Notes: generated by a model not told the origin, from the sequence alone. A stretch of 48,443 nt of DNA from Snowella sp. (GCA_003249095.1 QBMS01000016.1:1-48443); one strand, 5' to 3'; counted from the stretch's first letter, positions 17,898 to 27,058 are shown. Numbers and translations: made by a program.

Positions 17898-18269
17898 GCA
17901 GTTGTTGATAACCTGAGTTTATCCTTGCAAACAAGCACGTATCTACTCGATAGAAATTTCCTTAGCCTTGATCGCGAAAGCTCTACAACTGCGACTTCAA
18001 TCGTTGATAGCCCAAGGTTCTGGCGGTGCTATGTCCCAGTCTATCCAAATTTTTAAAGCGTTCGGTTACTGGCTCCATGTGAAAGTAGCGATCGCGTAGA
18101 AAGTTAATATCAAATATTGAGTAGAGGCAGTTTGGAAGGAATTCTGCCTTTTTTATTGTATTGTATGATAACGTATCCAAAAATCTTGGAATCTCTTCTA
18201 CAAGAGTTATATATTTGTCAATAGACAAGATATACTTATTTTTATTTCAGCTAATTGTGTCAGTTTAGT
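17898..18269. other. Intergenic region without a clear gene
   Basis: A leftward 81-codon frame (17983-18228) exists but opens with TTG, has no ribosome site and no family I recognise. I treat the region as non-coding or decayed. Confidence 0.35.
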
Positions 18270-18629
18270 ATGCCAAGTGCAAAACCTCCCTATAGAGGAA
18301 GATTCCAAGCTCAAGGAGAAGATATTGATATTTACCAGAAGGGCGGCTATAGTCATTCTTGGGCAAGGGATCAGCCTGTAACAGAAGTTGAAGGTTTAGA
18401 ATTCCTTGCTAATATTAAAAAAGAATGTAACGATTCTCAACAAAACCAAAGAAGCTCTGCCTTTGAAAAAGCCGAAAATTGTATTAAGAGAGCCAGTGAA
18501 ACAGGTGGAGTAGAACCAATGGGAAAACCTATTTCTATGAACTTTTTTGATCGTAAACGCACTATTAGAAATGCTCGTGTCGACCTTGAAATCCATCGTG
18601 GAAAAACATTTATTCCTTCTGGTAATTAG
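18270..18629 (+). CDS. Unrecognised 119-residue protein
   Basis: I do not recognise this protein. The best start is ATG 18270 (MPSAKPPYRGRFQAQG); an upstream in-frame TTG at 18255 is less likely. The N-terminal half is polar and has Tyr/Gly-rich YQKGGYSHSWARDQP. The middle is helical, and the C-terminal half contains FFDRKRTIRNARVDLEIHRG, which is rich in Arg. No signal peptide or membrane helix is present, so it is probably cytoplasmic. The next gene starts seven bases after its stop, so the two are almost certainly co-transcribed and probably act together. Base use is AT-rich compared with ftsH upstream. Confidence 0.6.
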   Translation: MPSAKPPYRGRFQAQGEDIDIYQKGGYSHSWARDQPVTEVEGLEFLANIKKECNDSQQNQRSSAFEKAENCIKRASETGGVEPMGKPISMNFFDRKRTIRNARVDLEIHRGKTFIPSGN

Positions 18630-18635
18630 GCCAAA

Positions 18636-20336
18636 ATGACAGCCCATCTCATTTCCCTACAAGAAATTCTCGACTCCGATGATCTTCATAAGATTATAGA
18701 TTCGCTTGAAGATATTTCTGTCAGACTTGATAGAATTGACGAAGATATTTTACACTTTTCAACCGTTCTTACTTTAGGAACACAAGAAAAAGCGGAAATT
18801 ATTTTAGGGATTTTAGGGCAAAAACTTATCCAAGCAGATCGTCAAATTAAAGATGAAGTTCTTTGGCTTCTATTAGCAACCGTCTTATCTCGTGAAACAA
18901 TTACAGTAAATAGCCCAACACGCATTAATATTTTAGGATTTATTTCCTGCGTGGAAGATTGGACATTACCGATTTTTGCACTATTAACGCCTGCTCTCGA
19001 TTCTTTTTTAATGACGAGTCTTGATCTGGATAAAACAACACAACTTATTGCTGAACAAACCTTAGATTTCATTTCAACCTGGGCAGAGAGTTACGCTAAG
19101 GCTCCCCGTACTTTAAAGCAATTAAGTCGGCTTAACGCTCTCGCACGTTCTGTATTAGATAAAGTTGATTGTTTGTCTCTTAAAGGAGAGTGGACTGAAG
19201 GTTTAGACGAGTTTTTAAAAATAGCTTCTAAGGAAAAATATACGGATCAACGAATTTGGTCATCAGCGAATAATCTTTTAGAGAAAATCTACTCACGTAA
19301 TAATGTAAGTTCTGATCACCGTTCTGTAAAAGATCTTCTTCTTCGACTAATTATGTCTTGTCTCGCTGCTATCGAAACGACTATAGACAATGCTGATGCT
19401 CGTCGTGATCGCGGTTTATCCGTTGTTGTGCGTATTGATAATCCTGAAAGCAATAACTCATGGTCAGTTGGGGCAAGTGCAATTGATAAAATAGAACGTC
19501 TTTTTGAAGAAATTGCAAATATGTTAGATATCAGAGGTATTTCTACATTTAGTCCTGTTCGATCAGTTCCAGGATCTTGGGTTCAATTTCTCCACATGAA
19601 TCTAAGTTCCAACGAATCAACCAAACTCGGAAAGGCGATTGCTCTTCTCTCATCAGAAGAAGATATTGACAATGAAGAGCGTCAAGACTTAGAAAAAAAT
19701 ATTAACAATGAAAAGCGTCAAGAAATTGTTCGCAGTTGGCGAGACTGTGCAACACTTCTTAAAAGAGAGAATCTCAAAGTAGATCTAGCTATTTCAACTA
19801 ACGAGCCAGAATTATACTTAGTTTCTTCTATTTCTACAGAAGATCTTCCCCCGATGGAGGATTCAGAACAGGCCAGAATTATAGTTCTTTCTCATGATGT
19901 TCCCCAAGCCGATAGTCTTGAAAAAGTTCTAATTCTTGTATCATTGTTCATTCAATACAAGTCTTCTATAGAAATTATCCGAGAAAAGTTTTTAGAAGAA
20001 AGTGAAAATAGCTCCAGGAATTTTTCCTACTATCGAAAAGCCTCGGAAATTCTTGGACTTATCGATTGGCGAAGTCACCCAACAAATGTGAGTGTTGTTC
20101 TTAACGGTTTACCAACAGAAGAAAAGAGAATGAGACTTCTAGCGAGTCAGTTTCTTTCATCAAATGTTGGATCATCATGGTTAAAATGGAGTAATGTCAA
20201 TGATCTTTCAGATATTCAGTCTGATAGTGCATATCAGTTTTTAATTGAAGTATGTCCATCACTTTCAGAAAATACAGCTACACGACGCGCCCAAACCCTA
20301 AAATCTTGGCTAGAGGTGTTTCATCAATATTGGTAA
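18636..20336 (+). CDS. Unrecognised 566-residue protein with a possible winged-helix C-terminus
   Basis: I do not recognise this as a whole. It is largely helical and soluble, with no signal peptide. The only suggestive part is the last 60 residues, SLSENTATRRAQTLKSWLEVF, which resembles small winged-helix modules (S/T-x-x-T-x-x-R-R-A-x-T-L-x-x-W) found at the ends of some restriction or defence-associated proteins. Residues about 345-370 contain a near-direct repeat (EDIDNEERQDLEKNI and NNEKRQEI). The gene starts 7 bp after the 119-residue gene. No nuclease, helicase or ATPase motif is visible. The AT-rich, two-gene, family-less layout between housekeeping genes suggests an accessory system, perhaps defence; this is inference. 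Confidence 0.6.
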   Translation: MTAHLISLQEILDSDDLHKIIDSLEDISVRLDRIDEDILHFSTVLTLGTQEKAEIILGILGQKLIQADRQIKDEVLWLLLATVLSRETITVNSPTRINILGFISCVEDWTLPIFALLTPALDSFLMTSLDLDKTTQLIAEQTLDFISTWAESYAKAPRTLKQLSRLNALARSVLDKVDCLSLKGEWTEGLDEFLKIASKEKYTDQRIWSSANNLLEKIYSRNNVSSDHRSVKDLLLRLIMSCLAAIETTIDNADARRDRGLSVVVRIDNPESNNSWSVGASAIDKIERLFEEIANMLDIRGISTFSPVRSVPGSWVQFLHMNLSSNESTKLGKAIALLSSEEDIDNEERQDLEKNINNEKRQEIVRSWRDCATLLKRENLKVDLAISTNEPELYLVSSISTEDLPPMEDSEQARIIVLSHDVPQADSLEKVLILVSLFIQYKSSIEIIREKFLEESENSSRNFSYYRKASEILGLIDWRSHPTNVSVVLNGLPTEEKRMRLLASQFLSSNVGSSWLKWSNVNDLSDIQSDSAYQFLIEVCPSLSENTATRRAQTLKSWLEVFHQYW

Positions 20337-20438
20337 AACACAGAGTGGATAGTAAACCTACCCTTGACATCAACTAGAAATTGGTATGGTTGGTGATCGC
20401 CGCTCAAATGAATCAAACTTGATGTAGCCCAACAATCT

Positions 20439-20747
20439 TTACTCAATAGAAACGGCTTTAACGTCGATCGCAGGAGCCGATTTTTCTGCGGTAGGTTCAT
20501 TTTCTATTTCCAGACTATCCGAGCCGCGAGACTTAAACTTTTCAAAAGCTAAGGAAGAAACTTCGGTGAGAAGCATCGATACCAACACAAAATCATCAAT
20601 CTCACCTAAAATCGGTAGAAAATCAGGAGAAATATCAAAGGGACTGAGGAGATAAACCAATGTGCCAAGCACAATCCACCAGCGATATCGGGGATTACGG
20701 ACAGCATTGCGATAAAAACCGTAGAGAGACTGGATGGGAAATTTCAT
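20439..20747 (-). CDS. YkvA family (DUF1232) membrane protein
   Basis: The 102-residue protein has the DUF1232 core, RWWIVLGTLVYLLSPFDISP followed by DFLPILGEIDDFVLV. This is a helical hairpin with a central PFD-x-x-PD motif, typically membrane-associated. The C-terminal 30 residues are acidic and variable. The family's biochemical function is unknown. The start at 20747 precedes the core by about 20 residues (MKFPIQSLYGFYRN), as usual for the group. Confidence 0.85.
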   Translation of the reverse strand: MKFPIQSLYGFYRNAVRNPRYRWWIVLGTLVYLLSPFDISPDFLPILGEIDDFVLVSMLLTEVSSLAFEKFKSRGSDSLEIENEPTAEKSAPAIDVKAVSIE

Positions 20748-20853
20748 AGCAGCATTTTGTGAAACTATCTGTATAACCTTATTTTCCCTAATTATGACTG
20801 TTTAGAGGGGTAGGGATAACCGATAGACCCAAATTAGGAGATTTTATATTTTT

Positions 20854-20880
20854 TTGACTTGTCCAACGACAAAGCGTCAA
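20854..20880 (+). promoter_or_regulatory. Nested inverted repeat upstream of petE
   Basis: TTGAC-TTGTC-CAAC-GACAA-AGC-GTCAA forms an inner perfect dyad (TTGTC/GACAA) and an outer one (TTGAC/GTCAA), 105 bases before the petE ATG. It is a candidate operator; copper-responsive control by a BlaI-type repressor such as PetR is known for petE in other cyanobacteria, but the site is unproven here. Confidence 0.4.
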
Positions 20881-20985
20881 ACTTCGTAGTAAGATATTTC
20901 TAGTGAAAAAAAAGACGGTGAGACTTGCCTTCAAAACAAGTGGTCAAACCGCTCTCAATAGAATTATTTTAGGAAATTAACACAG

Positions 20986-21366
20986 ATGTCTAAAAAATTA
21001 GGATTATTGTTAGCCAGCCTGCTTCTGATCGTGACGAGCTTTTTCTTATCGGTGAGTCCTGCCTCTGCGGATACTGTCAAGGTGAAAATGGGAACTGATG
21101 CGGGTGCTTTAGGATTTGAGCCTGCGACAGTTACTATCAAAGTTGGCGACACCGTTGAATGGGTAAATAATAAATTAGCCCCCCATAACGCTGTTTTTGA
21201 CGGTAGCAAAATAGATAGCGCGGTTGCAACCAAACTTTCCCACAAAGCCCTAGTTTTCTCCCCCGGTGAATCCTTCTCAACCACCTTTACGGAAGCGGGT
21301 GAATACCCTTACTACTGCGAACCCCATCGTGGTGCTGGCATGGTCGGAAAAGTCATTGTTGAATAA
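20986..21366 (+). CDS. petE: Plastocyanin precursor
   Basis: This 126-residue precursor has a Sec signal peptide (hydrophobic core about residues 5-22) cleaved after ASA (residue 28), giving a mature domain of about 98 residues. The type 1 copper ligands are all present: His67 (LAPHNAVF), Cys111 and His114 ([11 protein letters not shown]) and Met119. Plastocyanin carries electrons from cytochrome b6f to photosystem I in the thylakoid lumen. The gene stands alone with its own upstream dyad and a terminator. Confidence 0.97.
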   Translation: MSKKLGLLLASLLLIVTSFFLSVSPASADTVKVKMGTDAGALGFEPATVTIKVGDTVEWVNNKLAPHNAVFDGSKIDSAVATKLSHKALVFSPGESFSTTFTEAGEYPYYCEPHRGAGMVGKVIVE

Positions 21367-21422
21367 ATTTTATTTTCCTGATTGTGGATGATTTTCCTAA
21401 CAGGTAAATACCTCAATAATTT

Positions 21423-21445
21423 AGCTCACGCCTGTGGGCTTTTTT
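21423..21445 (+). terminator. Rho-independent terminator of petE
   Basis: AGCTCAC-GCCT-GTGGGCT (one G-U pair) followed by TTTTT, 56 bases after the petE stop. Confidence 0.8.
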
Positions 21446-21545
21446 AGTGCCTATCTGAACTTTACTGAGAACATCCATCCCCGCGATCGCCGAAAAACCT
21501 CTATAATGACAAAAAATCAAAACATAGTGTGGTGAGAGAAAATTT

Positions 21546-22562
21546 ATGGCTGTTTCACTCAAACAAGCCTTAGTGGTGGGTAGTTATCTCGTTAAACAGA
21601 GATTAAAAGGGAACAAGCATTTTCCCCTAGTTTTAATGCTAGAACCCTTATTTCGTTGTAACTTAGCCTGTCAGGGCTGTGGAAAAATTCAGCACCCAAC
21701 AGAAATTCTGACCCAGAACCTCACGCCAGAGCAGTGTTTTGCTGCCGTAGAAGAATGCGGTGCGCCCGTTGTCTCGATTCCTGGGGGTGAACCCCTCTTG
21801 CATCCCCAAATTGATGAAATTGTTAAGGGATTAGTCGCCCGCAAAAAATTTGTCTATCTCTGCACCAACGCCATTCTGTTGGAAAAAAGTCTTTCCAAAT
21901 TTGAACCCTCTTCCTACTTGACCTTCAGCATTCATTTAGACGGATTAAAAGAACATCACGACAAATGTGTTGACCGAGCAGGGGTTTTTGATAAAGCGAT
22001 CCAAGCCATTAAAGCCGCTAAAGCCAAAGGATTCCGCGTTACGACCAATACCACCATTTTTGAAGGTTCTAAAGCGGAGGAAATCCAAGAATTTTTTGAT
22101 TTTCTGCAAACCTTGAACTTAGACGGTATGATGCTCTCTCCTGGTTATAGCTACGAGTGGGCCCCCGACCAGGAACATTTTCTGAAACGGGAGCAAACCC
22201 GCGCCCTGTTTCGAGAAATTCTCACTCCTTGGAAAACAGGCAAAAAACAGTGGAGTTTTAACCACAATCCCCTTTTTCTAGATTTTTTAATGGGTGAAAA
22301 GGATTACGATTGTACTCCCTGGGGAAGTCCTAGCTATAGCGTTTTAGGCTGGCAAAAACCCTGTTATCTGCTCAATGAAGGTCACTATCAGACTTTTCAG
22401 GAATTGATCGATAAGACCCAGTGGGAAAACTACGGGCCCAAGAGCCAGAATCCCCAATGTGCCGATTGTATGGTGCATTGTGGCTATGAACCGACTGCCG
22501 CCCTAGATGCCCTAAAACCCCAAAATATGGCGAGGGCCATGAGTAGCTTATTGAGTGCTTAA
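21546..22562 (+). CDS. hpnH: Adenosyl-hopene transferase HpnH (radical SAM)
   Basis: The 338-residue radical SAM enzyme binds [4Fe-4S] through CNLACQGC (Cys38, 42 and 45, the C-x3-C-x2-C motif). The S-adenosylmethionine-binding GGEP is present in [11 protein letters not shown]. The C-terminal Cys group [15 protein letters not shown] is typical of HpnH/SPASM-like tails. HpnH adds a 5'-deoxyadenosyl group to diploptene, the first step to extended (C35) hopanoids of cyanobacterial membranes. Length and the N-terminal helix ([17 protein letters not shown]) match the family. It is followed on the same strand by a lipid glycosyltransferase. Confidence 0.92.
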   Translation: MAVSLKQALVVGSYLVKQRLKGNKHFPLVLMLEPLFRCNLACQGCGKIQHPTEILTQNLTPEQCFAAVEECGAPVVSIPGGEPLLHPQIDEIVKGLVARKKFVYLCTNAILLEKSLSKFEPSSYLTFSIHLDGLKEHHDKCVDRAGVFDKAIQAIKAAKAKGFRVTTNTTIFEGSKAEEIQEFFDFLQTLNLDGMMLSPGYSYEWAPDQEHFLKREQTRALFREILTPWKTGKKQWSFNHNPLFLDFLMGEKDYDCTPWGSPSYSVLGWQKPCYLLNEGHYQTFQELIDKTQWENYGPKSQNPQCADCMVHCGYEPTAALDALKPQNMARAMSSLLSA

Positions 22563-22725
22563 AATTGCTCGTTTAAGCGATAGTTATCAGGGTATAACTG
22601 CCCTGGTAACTTATTTCTGTCGAAAAATCTCCAGGCAAAGGCGATCGCTTTAGTCTATGATTATCGAAGTTATTTTTAAAACTTTTTTTATTCACTTTAT
22701 CTTTTAAATTTCTGGTTCATATTCA

Positions 22726-23877
22726 ATGCACATTGCTTGGCTAGGAAAAAAAACACCTTTTTGCGGAAATGTAACCTATGGTCGAGAAGTTACCAATGCC
22801 CTGCTCGATAGGGGATATAAGGTTAGTTTTCTTCATTTTGCCCAAGAAGATTCTCCTGATGAGAGTTGGCCAGATTACGCAGAAGTCTTGCTTCCTTTTT
22901 TATTTAAATCCACCATTTATACCATTCCTACCCCAAAATCTAGCAAAGTTTTAACCGACGCTCTGGAAAAACTCAAACCTGATTTAGTCCATGCTTCCTT
23001 AACCCTTTCTCCTCTAGATTTTCGGCTTCCTGAAATTTGTGAAGACCTAAAGATTCCTCTAGTTGCCACCTTTCATCCTCCTTTTGATAGTAAATTACGC
23101 AATCTTTCCTCCAGTACCCAATTTTTAACCTACCAACTCTACGCACCATTTTTAGCCCAGTACGATAAGGTGATTGTTTTTTCCCAACTACAACGTCACT
23201 TATTGGTTAAACTCGGTGTTCCTCGCAGTCGGTTAGTGATTATTCCCAATGGGGTGGATGTTGATAAATATTCTCCTGGACAATCGCCCATTAAATCCCA
23301 ATTTAAAGCTGAACGCTTATTTGTTTATTTAGGAAGAATTGCCCCAGAAAAAAACGTTGAATCCCTTTTAAAAGCTTGGCGACACTGTGAAATGGGGAAT
23401 GAATGTCAGTTATTAATTGTAGGAGACGGCCCGTTAAAACCTTCTTTGCAGATGAACTATGGGAAAGAATATGGCATTAATTGGTTAGGTTTTGTCGCAG
23501 ATGAAATGACTCGTATTAATATTTTGCGGGCAGCAGATGTTTTTATTTTACCGTCCTTAGTAGAAGGTTTATCCCTTTCCTTATTAGAGGCGATGTCCTG
23601 TGGTGCGGCCTGTTTGGCCACCGATGCAGGAGCCGATGGAGAAGTGCTAGAAGGAGGGGCTGGGGCGATTTTAGGAACCCAGGGAGTTACGACTCAGTTA
23701 AGAACGTTGCTACCTTTATTTCGAGATCATCCTGAAATTACGGAACTACTGGGGAAAAAAGCTAGAGAAAGAGTTTTAGAACGCTATACTTTTCATGAAA
23801 ATATTAATCGTTTAGAAAAGCTTTACACAAATCTATTACAATCCTATAATAAGTCCCTAGTATTAAATCATTTTTAA
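22726..23877 (+). CDS. dgdA: GT4 glycosyltransferase, probable digalactosyldiacylglycerol synthase DgdA (KtrE-like)
   Basis: This 383-residue GT-B enzyme has the N-terminal acceptor domain starting MHIAWLGKKTPFCGNVTYGR and the C-terminal nucleotide-sugar domain with YLGRIAPEKNVESLLKAW and LVEGLSLSLLEAMSCGAA (E-x7-E-type motif). In Synechocystis the gene adjacent to ktrB encodes a glycosyltransferase described both as DgdA, which makes digalactosyldiacylglycerol from MGDG, and as KtrE, needed for Ktr potassium uptake. The same adjacency is seen here: ktrB begins about 90 bp downstream. The assignment therefore rests on family plus synteny. A general GT4 enzyme is the fallback call. Confidence 0.75.
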   Translation: MHIAWLGKKTPFCGNVTYGREVTNALLDRGYKVSFLHFAQEDSPDESWPDYAEVLLPFLFKSTIYTIPTPKSSKVLTDALEKLKPDLVHASLTLSPLDFRLPEICEDLKIPLVATFHPPFDSKLRNLSSSTQFLTYQLYAPFLAQYDKVIVFSQLQRHLLVKLGVPRSRLVIIPNGVDVDKYSPGQSPIKSQFKAERLFVYLGRIAPEKNVESLLKAWRHCEMGNECQLLIVGDGPLKPSLQMNYGKEYGINWLGFVADEMTRINILRAADVFILPSLVEGLSLSLLEAMSCGAACLATDAGADGEVLEGGAGAILGTQGVTTQLRTLLPLFRDHPEITELLGKKARERVLERYTFHENINRLEKLYTNLLQSYNKSLVLNHF

Positions 23878-23965
23878 ATTACTGAATTTAGGAACAACCC
23901 AATAAAATAAATTCACTTTTTTCTGTGTTAGATATTCTATCACTTTGTCTCTAAATAGTAATCAA

Positions 23966-25312
23966 ATGACAATTTCTCGAACAATCTGTTTAGGCTTTAT
24001 CGCAGTAATTTCCGTAGGGACTTTACTGCTGATGATGCCTTTTTCCATCACAGAAGGGCATTGGGGGAGTTTTTTAGTCGCGCTATTTATGTCAACCTCG
24101 GCGGTTTGTGTGACAGGACTAGCCGTTGTTGATCCCAATACTTATTTTTCCTTTTGGGGCGAATTAATATTACTACTGTTGGTGCAGATTGGTGGTTTGG
24201 GATATATGACAATGACGACTTTTTTAATGTTATTAATTGGTCGTAAATTTGATTTACAGCAACGATTTGCTATCCAAGAATCCTTTGATCGTCCTTTTTT
24301 ACAAGGAAGTCGTAATTTAGTTAAATCCATTATTGCAACAACGCTAATTTTTGAATTAACAGGAAGTTTTTTCTTAACCTATAAATTCTCACAGGAGTAT
24401 AACTTAAGTGAGTCATTATGGTTAGGTATTTTTCATAGTGTTAGTGCCTTTAATAATGCAGGATTTAGTTTATTTAAAGATAATTTAATGGGCTATTCTG
24501 ACTCAATTATTGTGAATTTTGTGATTACGGGTCTAATTATTTTTGGGGGAATTGGCTATCAGGTTATTATTGAGATCTACCTATGGTTGGAACATCTCAA
24601 GGCAAAAAAGAAAACGCGATTTTATTTTTCCTTAAATTTTAAAGTGGTTATTAGAGCGACCTCCTTACTTTTAGTCTTAGGGACTATTGCTTTTCTCTTT
24701 ATTGAATCTCACAATCCTGATACGATCGCAGAATTTAATCTGAAGGATAAGTTGATGGCGGCCTGGTTCCAATCTGTGACGACCCGAACGGCAGGTTTTA
24801 ATACAATTGATAATGGAAAGTTAGCCGTTAATTCTTTATTAATTACGATGATTCTGATGTTTATTGGAGCAAGTCCTAGTGGTACGGGAGGAGGGATTAA
24901 AACAACAACAGTGAGTATTTTGGCGAATTGTACTCGTTCAGTACTCAGGGGAAAAGAATCCGTCATTGTATTTAAAAGAACGATTCCACCCCCTTTAGTT
25001 TTAAAGGCGATCGCGGTGGTATTTGGTTCTGTTATCACGGTTATTATTGTCACTAGTTTGATTACTTTCATTGAATTTAAGTTAACTTCGTCCGTTGCCG
25101 CAGTTGCTATTTTATTCGAGGTAGTTTCTGCTTTTGGCACAGTGGGTTTATCGATGGGAATTACCGCTAGTTTATCGGGTGTATCTCAATTGCTGATTGT
25201 GGCAATGATGTATATTGGTCGGGTAGGAGTAATCTTATTAATAGCGGCAGTGATTGGGGATCCGCGTCCTACTACGATTAAGTATGCGGAAGAAAATTTA
25301 TTAATCGGTTAA
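23966..25312 (+). CDS. ktrB: Potassium uptake protein KtrB (TrkH/KtrB family)
   Basis: This roughly 448-residue membrane protein has four M1-P-M2 repeats. Each P-loop shows its selectivity-filter Gly: SAVCVTGL, SAFNNAGFS, TTRTAGFN and SAFGTVGLS. The length and the lack of the TrkH N-terminal extra helices match KtrB. It forms the Na+-dependent K+ channel-like translocator in the plasma membrane, important in the early response to hyperosmotic shock. An ATG at 23966 is preferred over the upstream TTG at 23945; neither has a clear Shine-Dalgarno. ktrA follows 26 bp later. Confidence 0.94.
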   Translation: MTISRTICLGFIAVISVGTLLLMMPFSITEGHWGSFLVALFMSTSAVCVTGLAVVDPNTYFSFWGELILLLLVQIGGLGYMTMTTFLMLLIGRKFDLQQRFAIQESFDRPFLQGSRNLVKSIIATTLIFELTGSFFLTYKFSQEYNLSESLWLGIFHSVSAFNNAGFSLFKDNLMGYSDSIIVNFVITGLIIFGGIGYQVIIEIYLWLEHLKAKKKTRFYFSLNFKVVIRATSLLLVLGTIAFLFIESHNPDTIAEFNLKDKLMAAWFQSVTTRTAGFNTIDNGKLAVNSLLITMILMFIGASPSGTGGGIKTTTVSILANCTRSVLRGKESVIVFKRTIPPPLVLKAIAVVFGSVITVIIVTSLITFIEFKLTSSVAAVAILFEVVSAFGTVGLSMGITASLSGVSQLLIVAMMYIGRVGVILLIAAVIGDPRPTTIKYAEENLLIG

Positions 25313-25338
25313 TGATAATTTAATGACATCTTAAAACC

Positions 25339-26028
25339 ATGAAAAAAACGAACTTTCTCAAAATTCTTCGTCAGGATAATCGTCAATTTGCGGTTATTGG
25401 TTTGGGTCGTTTTGGTCGGTCTGTTTGTGAAACTTTACATCAAAGTGGTCATGAAGTTTTAGGAGTTGATCAGGATGAAAAACTCGTGGCAGAAGCTCTA
25501 GCGGCAAAAGTGGTTTCTAACGCGATCGCCTTGGATTCAACGGATGTGAATGCCCTGAAGGAAGCAGGAATTTTTGAGTTTGAAACCGTGATTGTTGCGA
25601 TCGGAAATTATCTTAAAGAAAGTATTGTAACGAGTTTAAATCTAAAAGAAGGCGGTGTAAAATATGTCGTAGCAAAGGTTTCTTCCGATACCCATGAAAA
25701 TATTTTAAAACGTCTGGGAGTTGATCTGATTGTTTTTCCTGAACAAGAAGCAGGACGAGATTTAGCCTACCGATTAACTAAACCCTCCATCGTTGACCGT
25801 TTTGAACTTGATCCCGAACACAGTATTGTGGAAATGTTAGTTCCCGAAAATTTTGATGGAAAAACTCTAGCAGAATTACAGCTACGAAAAAATTATGGGG
25901 TGAATCTTTTGGCGATCGGTAGTGATGAAAAATTTAAAATTAATCCCTCCCCTGAAGAGCGACTATCAAAAGGAATGATTATGGTTTTAATTGGTTCAAC
26001 GTGTGATATTCATGATCTTGCAGGATAG
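25339..26028 (+). CDS. ktrA: Ktr potassium uptake regulatory subunit KtrA (RCK)
   Basis: The 229-residue cytoplasmic gating subunit has an RCK_N Rossmann domain with the dinucleotide-binding GLGRFGRSVCETL and acidic D at the end of strand two (VLGVDQDEKL). An RCK_C (TrkA_C) domain runs from about residue 145 to the end. KtrA forms an octameric ring that binds ATP/ADP and gates KtrB. It starts 26 bp behind ktrB, so here both subunits are in one operon; in Synechocystis they are unlinked. Together with the DgdA/KtrE-like gene upstream this gives a KtrE-B-A cluster. Confidence 0.94.
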   Translation: MKKTNFLKILRQDNRQFAVIGLGRFGRSVCETLHQSGHEVLGVDQDEKLVAEALAAKVVSNAIALDSTDVNALKEAGIFEFETVIVAIGNYLKESIVTSLNLKEGGVKYVVAKVSSDTHENILKRLGVDLIVFPEQEAGRDLAYRLTKPSIVDRFELDPEHSIVEMLVPENFDGKTLAELQLRKNYGVNLLAIGSDEKFKINPSPEERLSKGMIMVLIGSTCDIHDLAG

Positions 26029-26146
26029 TTAATTTAAAGAGCTAGGGAATCATGATTAACGGTGAATATTACAATAAAGAAATTGCAAAATTGTTTTAAT
26101 TCGTATATTCTAAAAAACGATCTCAATATCAGAACCCCATTGAATC

Positions 26147-26533
26147 ATGACTAAGTACCTCAGCTTATTTTTTGCTGCTTTACTCTTTACTCTAATCTCC
26201 CTTGGCAATTTATTTCACTCTGTTGATGCAAATTCTAACGGAACGCTAATTACTCAAATTTCCGTTGTTAGTGTTGAAAAACTACCGATAGAAGCAAAAA
26301 GAACCTTAGACTTGATCAAAAAAGGCGGCCCCTTTCCTTACGATAGAGATGGTATTGTTTTTAGAAATCGCGAAAAAATTCTTCCTATTGCGCCTACTGG
26401 TTACTATCGAGAATATACTGTTCCGACTCCAGGAATTAAGAATAGGGGAGCGCGAAGAATTGTAACAGGGCAAAAGCAAGAAGCCTATTATACCCAAGAT
26501 CATTATCAAAGTTTTTATCGAATTAAGTATTAA
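26147..26533 (+). CDS. Secreted guanyl-specific ribonuclease (RNase Sa/barnase family)
   Basis: The 128-residue protein has a signal peptide (about residues 1-28, core FFAALLFTLISLGNLF) and a ribonuclease domain close to Streptomyces RNase Sa. Visible signatures are GPFPYDRDGIVFRNRE, YREYTVPTPGIKNRGARRI and YYTQDHYQSF. Catalytic residues by alignment are Glu89 (base), Arg100 and Arg104, and His119 (acid). It should cut RNA after G outside the cytoplasm, either as a nutrient enzyme or a toxin against competitors. The barstar-type inhibitor gene follows after one base, protecting the producer from enzyme that fails to be exported. Confidence 0.9.
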   Translation: MTKYLSLFFAALLFTLISLGNLFHSVDANSNGTLITQISVVSVEKLPIEAKRTLDLIKKGGPFPYDRDGIVFRNREKILPIAPTGYYREYTVPTPGIKNRGARRIVTGQKQEAYYTQDHYQSFYRIKY

Positions 26534-26534
26534 T

Positions 26535-26975
26535 ATGAAAAACCTAATTGATATCCTTAAAAAAAAGGATTCTTTCTATTTTTATCGAATTACTCCAGAG
26601 ACTAAAATCGATCAGTTATTGCAATCTGCTGAAGGCAATTCCTGGCAGTCTTTTTATATTAAAGGTGAAGATATTATAGATAAAGCAACTTTTCTAAATA
26701 CCTGGTCTAAAGCGATGAATTTTCCTGATTATTTTGGGAATAATTGGGATGCCTTTGATGATTGTATTCTTGATCTAGAATGGTGTAAGCCAACGCCTCG
26801 AATTATTATTTATGATCAACCCGAAAAATTTGCTCACCAAGATCCAGACGAATGGGAAACGGTCATAGATGTTCTGTTGATTGCTCTTGGTTATTGGGCA
26901 AAAACAGCAACGCCACTGTATATTGTTTTTCAAACGGAAGATCAACTTTTTGAGGCAATCGCCAAACTGAATTAA
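26535..26975 (+). CDS. Barstar family ribonuclease inhibitor
   Basis: The 146-residue cytoplasmic protein has the barstar fold signature FPDYFGNNWDAFDDCILDL, which provides the acidic surface that plugs the ribonuclease active site (the Asp residues correspond to barstar Asp35/Asp39). It is longer than barstar (90 residues) at its N-terminus. Its ATG is one base after the stop of the ribonuclease gene, so translation is coupled. It is the immunity partner of the secreted RNase. Confidence 0.92.
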   Translation: MKNLIDILKKKDSFYFYRITPETKIDQLLQSAEGNSWQSFYIKGEDIIDKATFLNTWSKAMNFPDYFGNNWDAFDDCILDLEWCKPTPRIIIYDQPEKFAHQDPDEWETVIDVLLIALGYWAKTATPLYIVFQTEDQLFEAIAKLN

Positions 26976-27058
26976 ATTTTTTAATCTAAACTAACTGAGT
27001 TCTGAATAAAGATTAATTATTTTCTGAAATCGGATTAGTATTTTGATTCAATTCAGGG

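Noticed and set aside
17983-18228. Leftward 81-codon frame with a basic C-terminus
   Set aside because: It opens with TTG, has no ribosome site, and the plus strand over the same bases also reads open for a stretch; no family recognised.
24709-25140. Leftward 143-codon frame
   Set aside because: Antisense to the ktrB pore helices; the apparent Ile/Thr-rich protein is a mirror of the hydrophobic helices.
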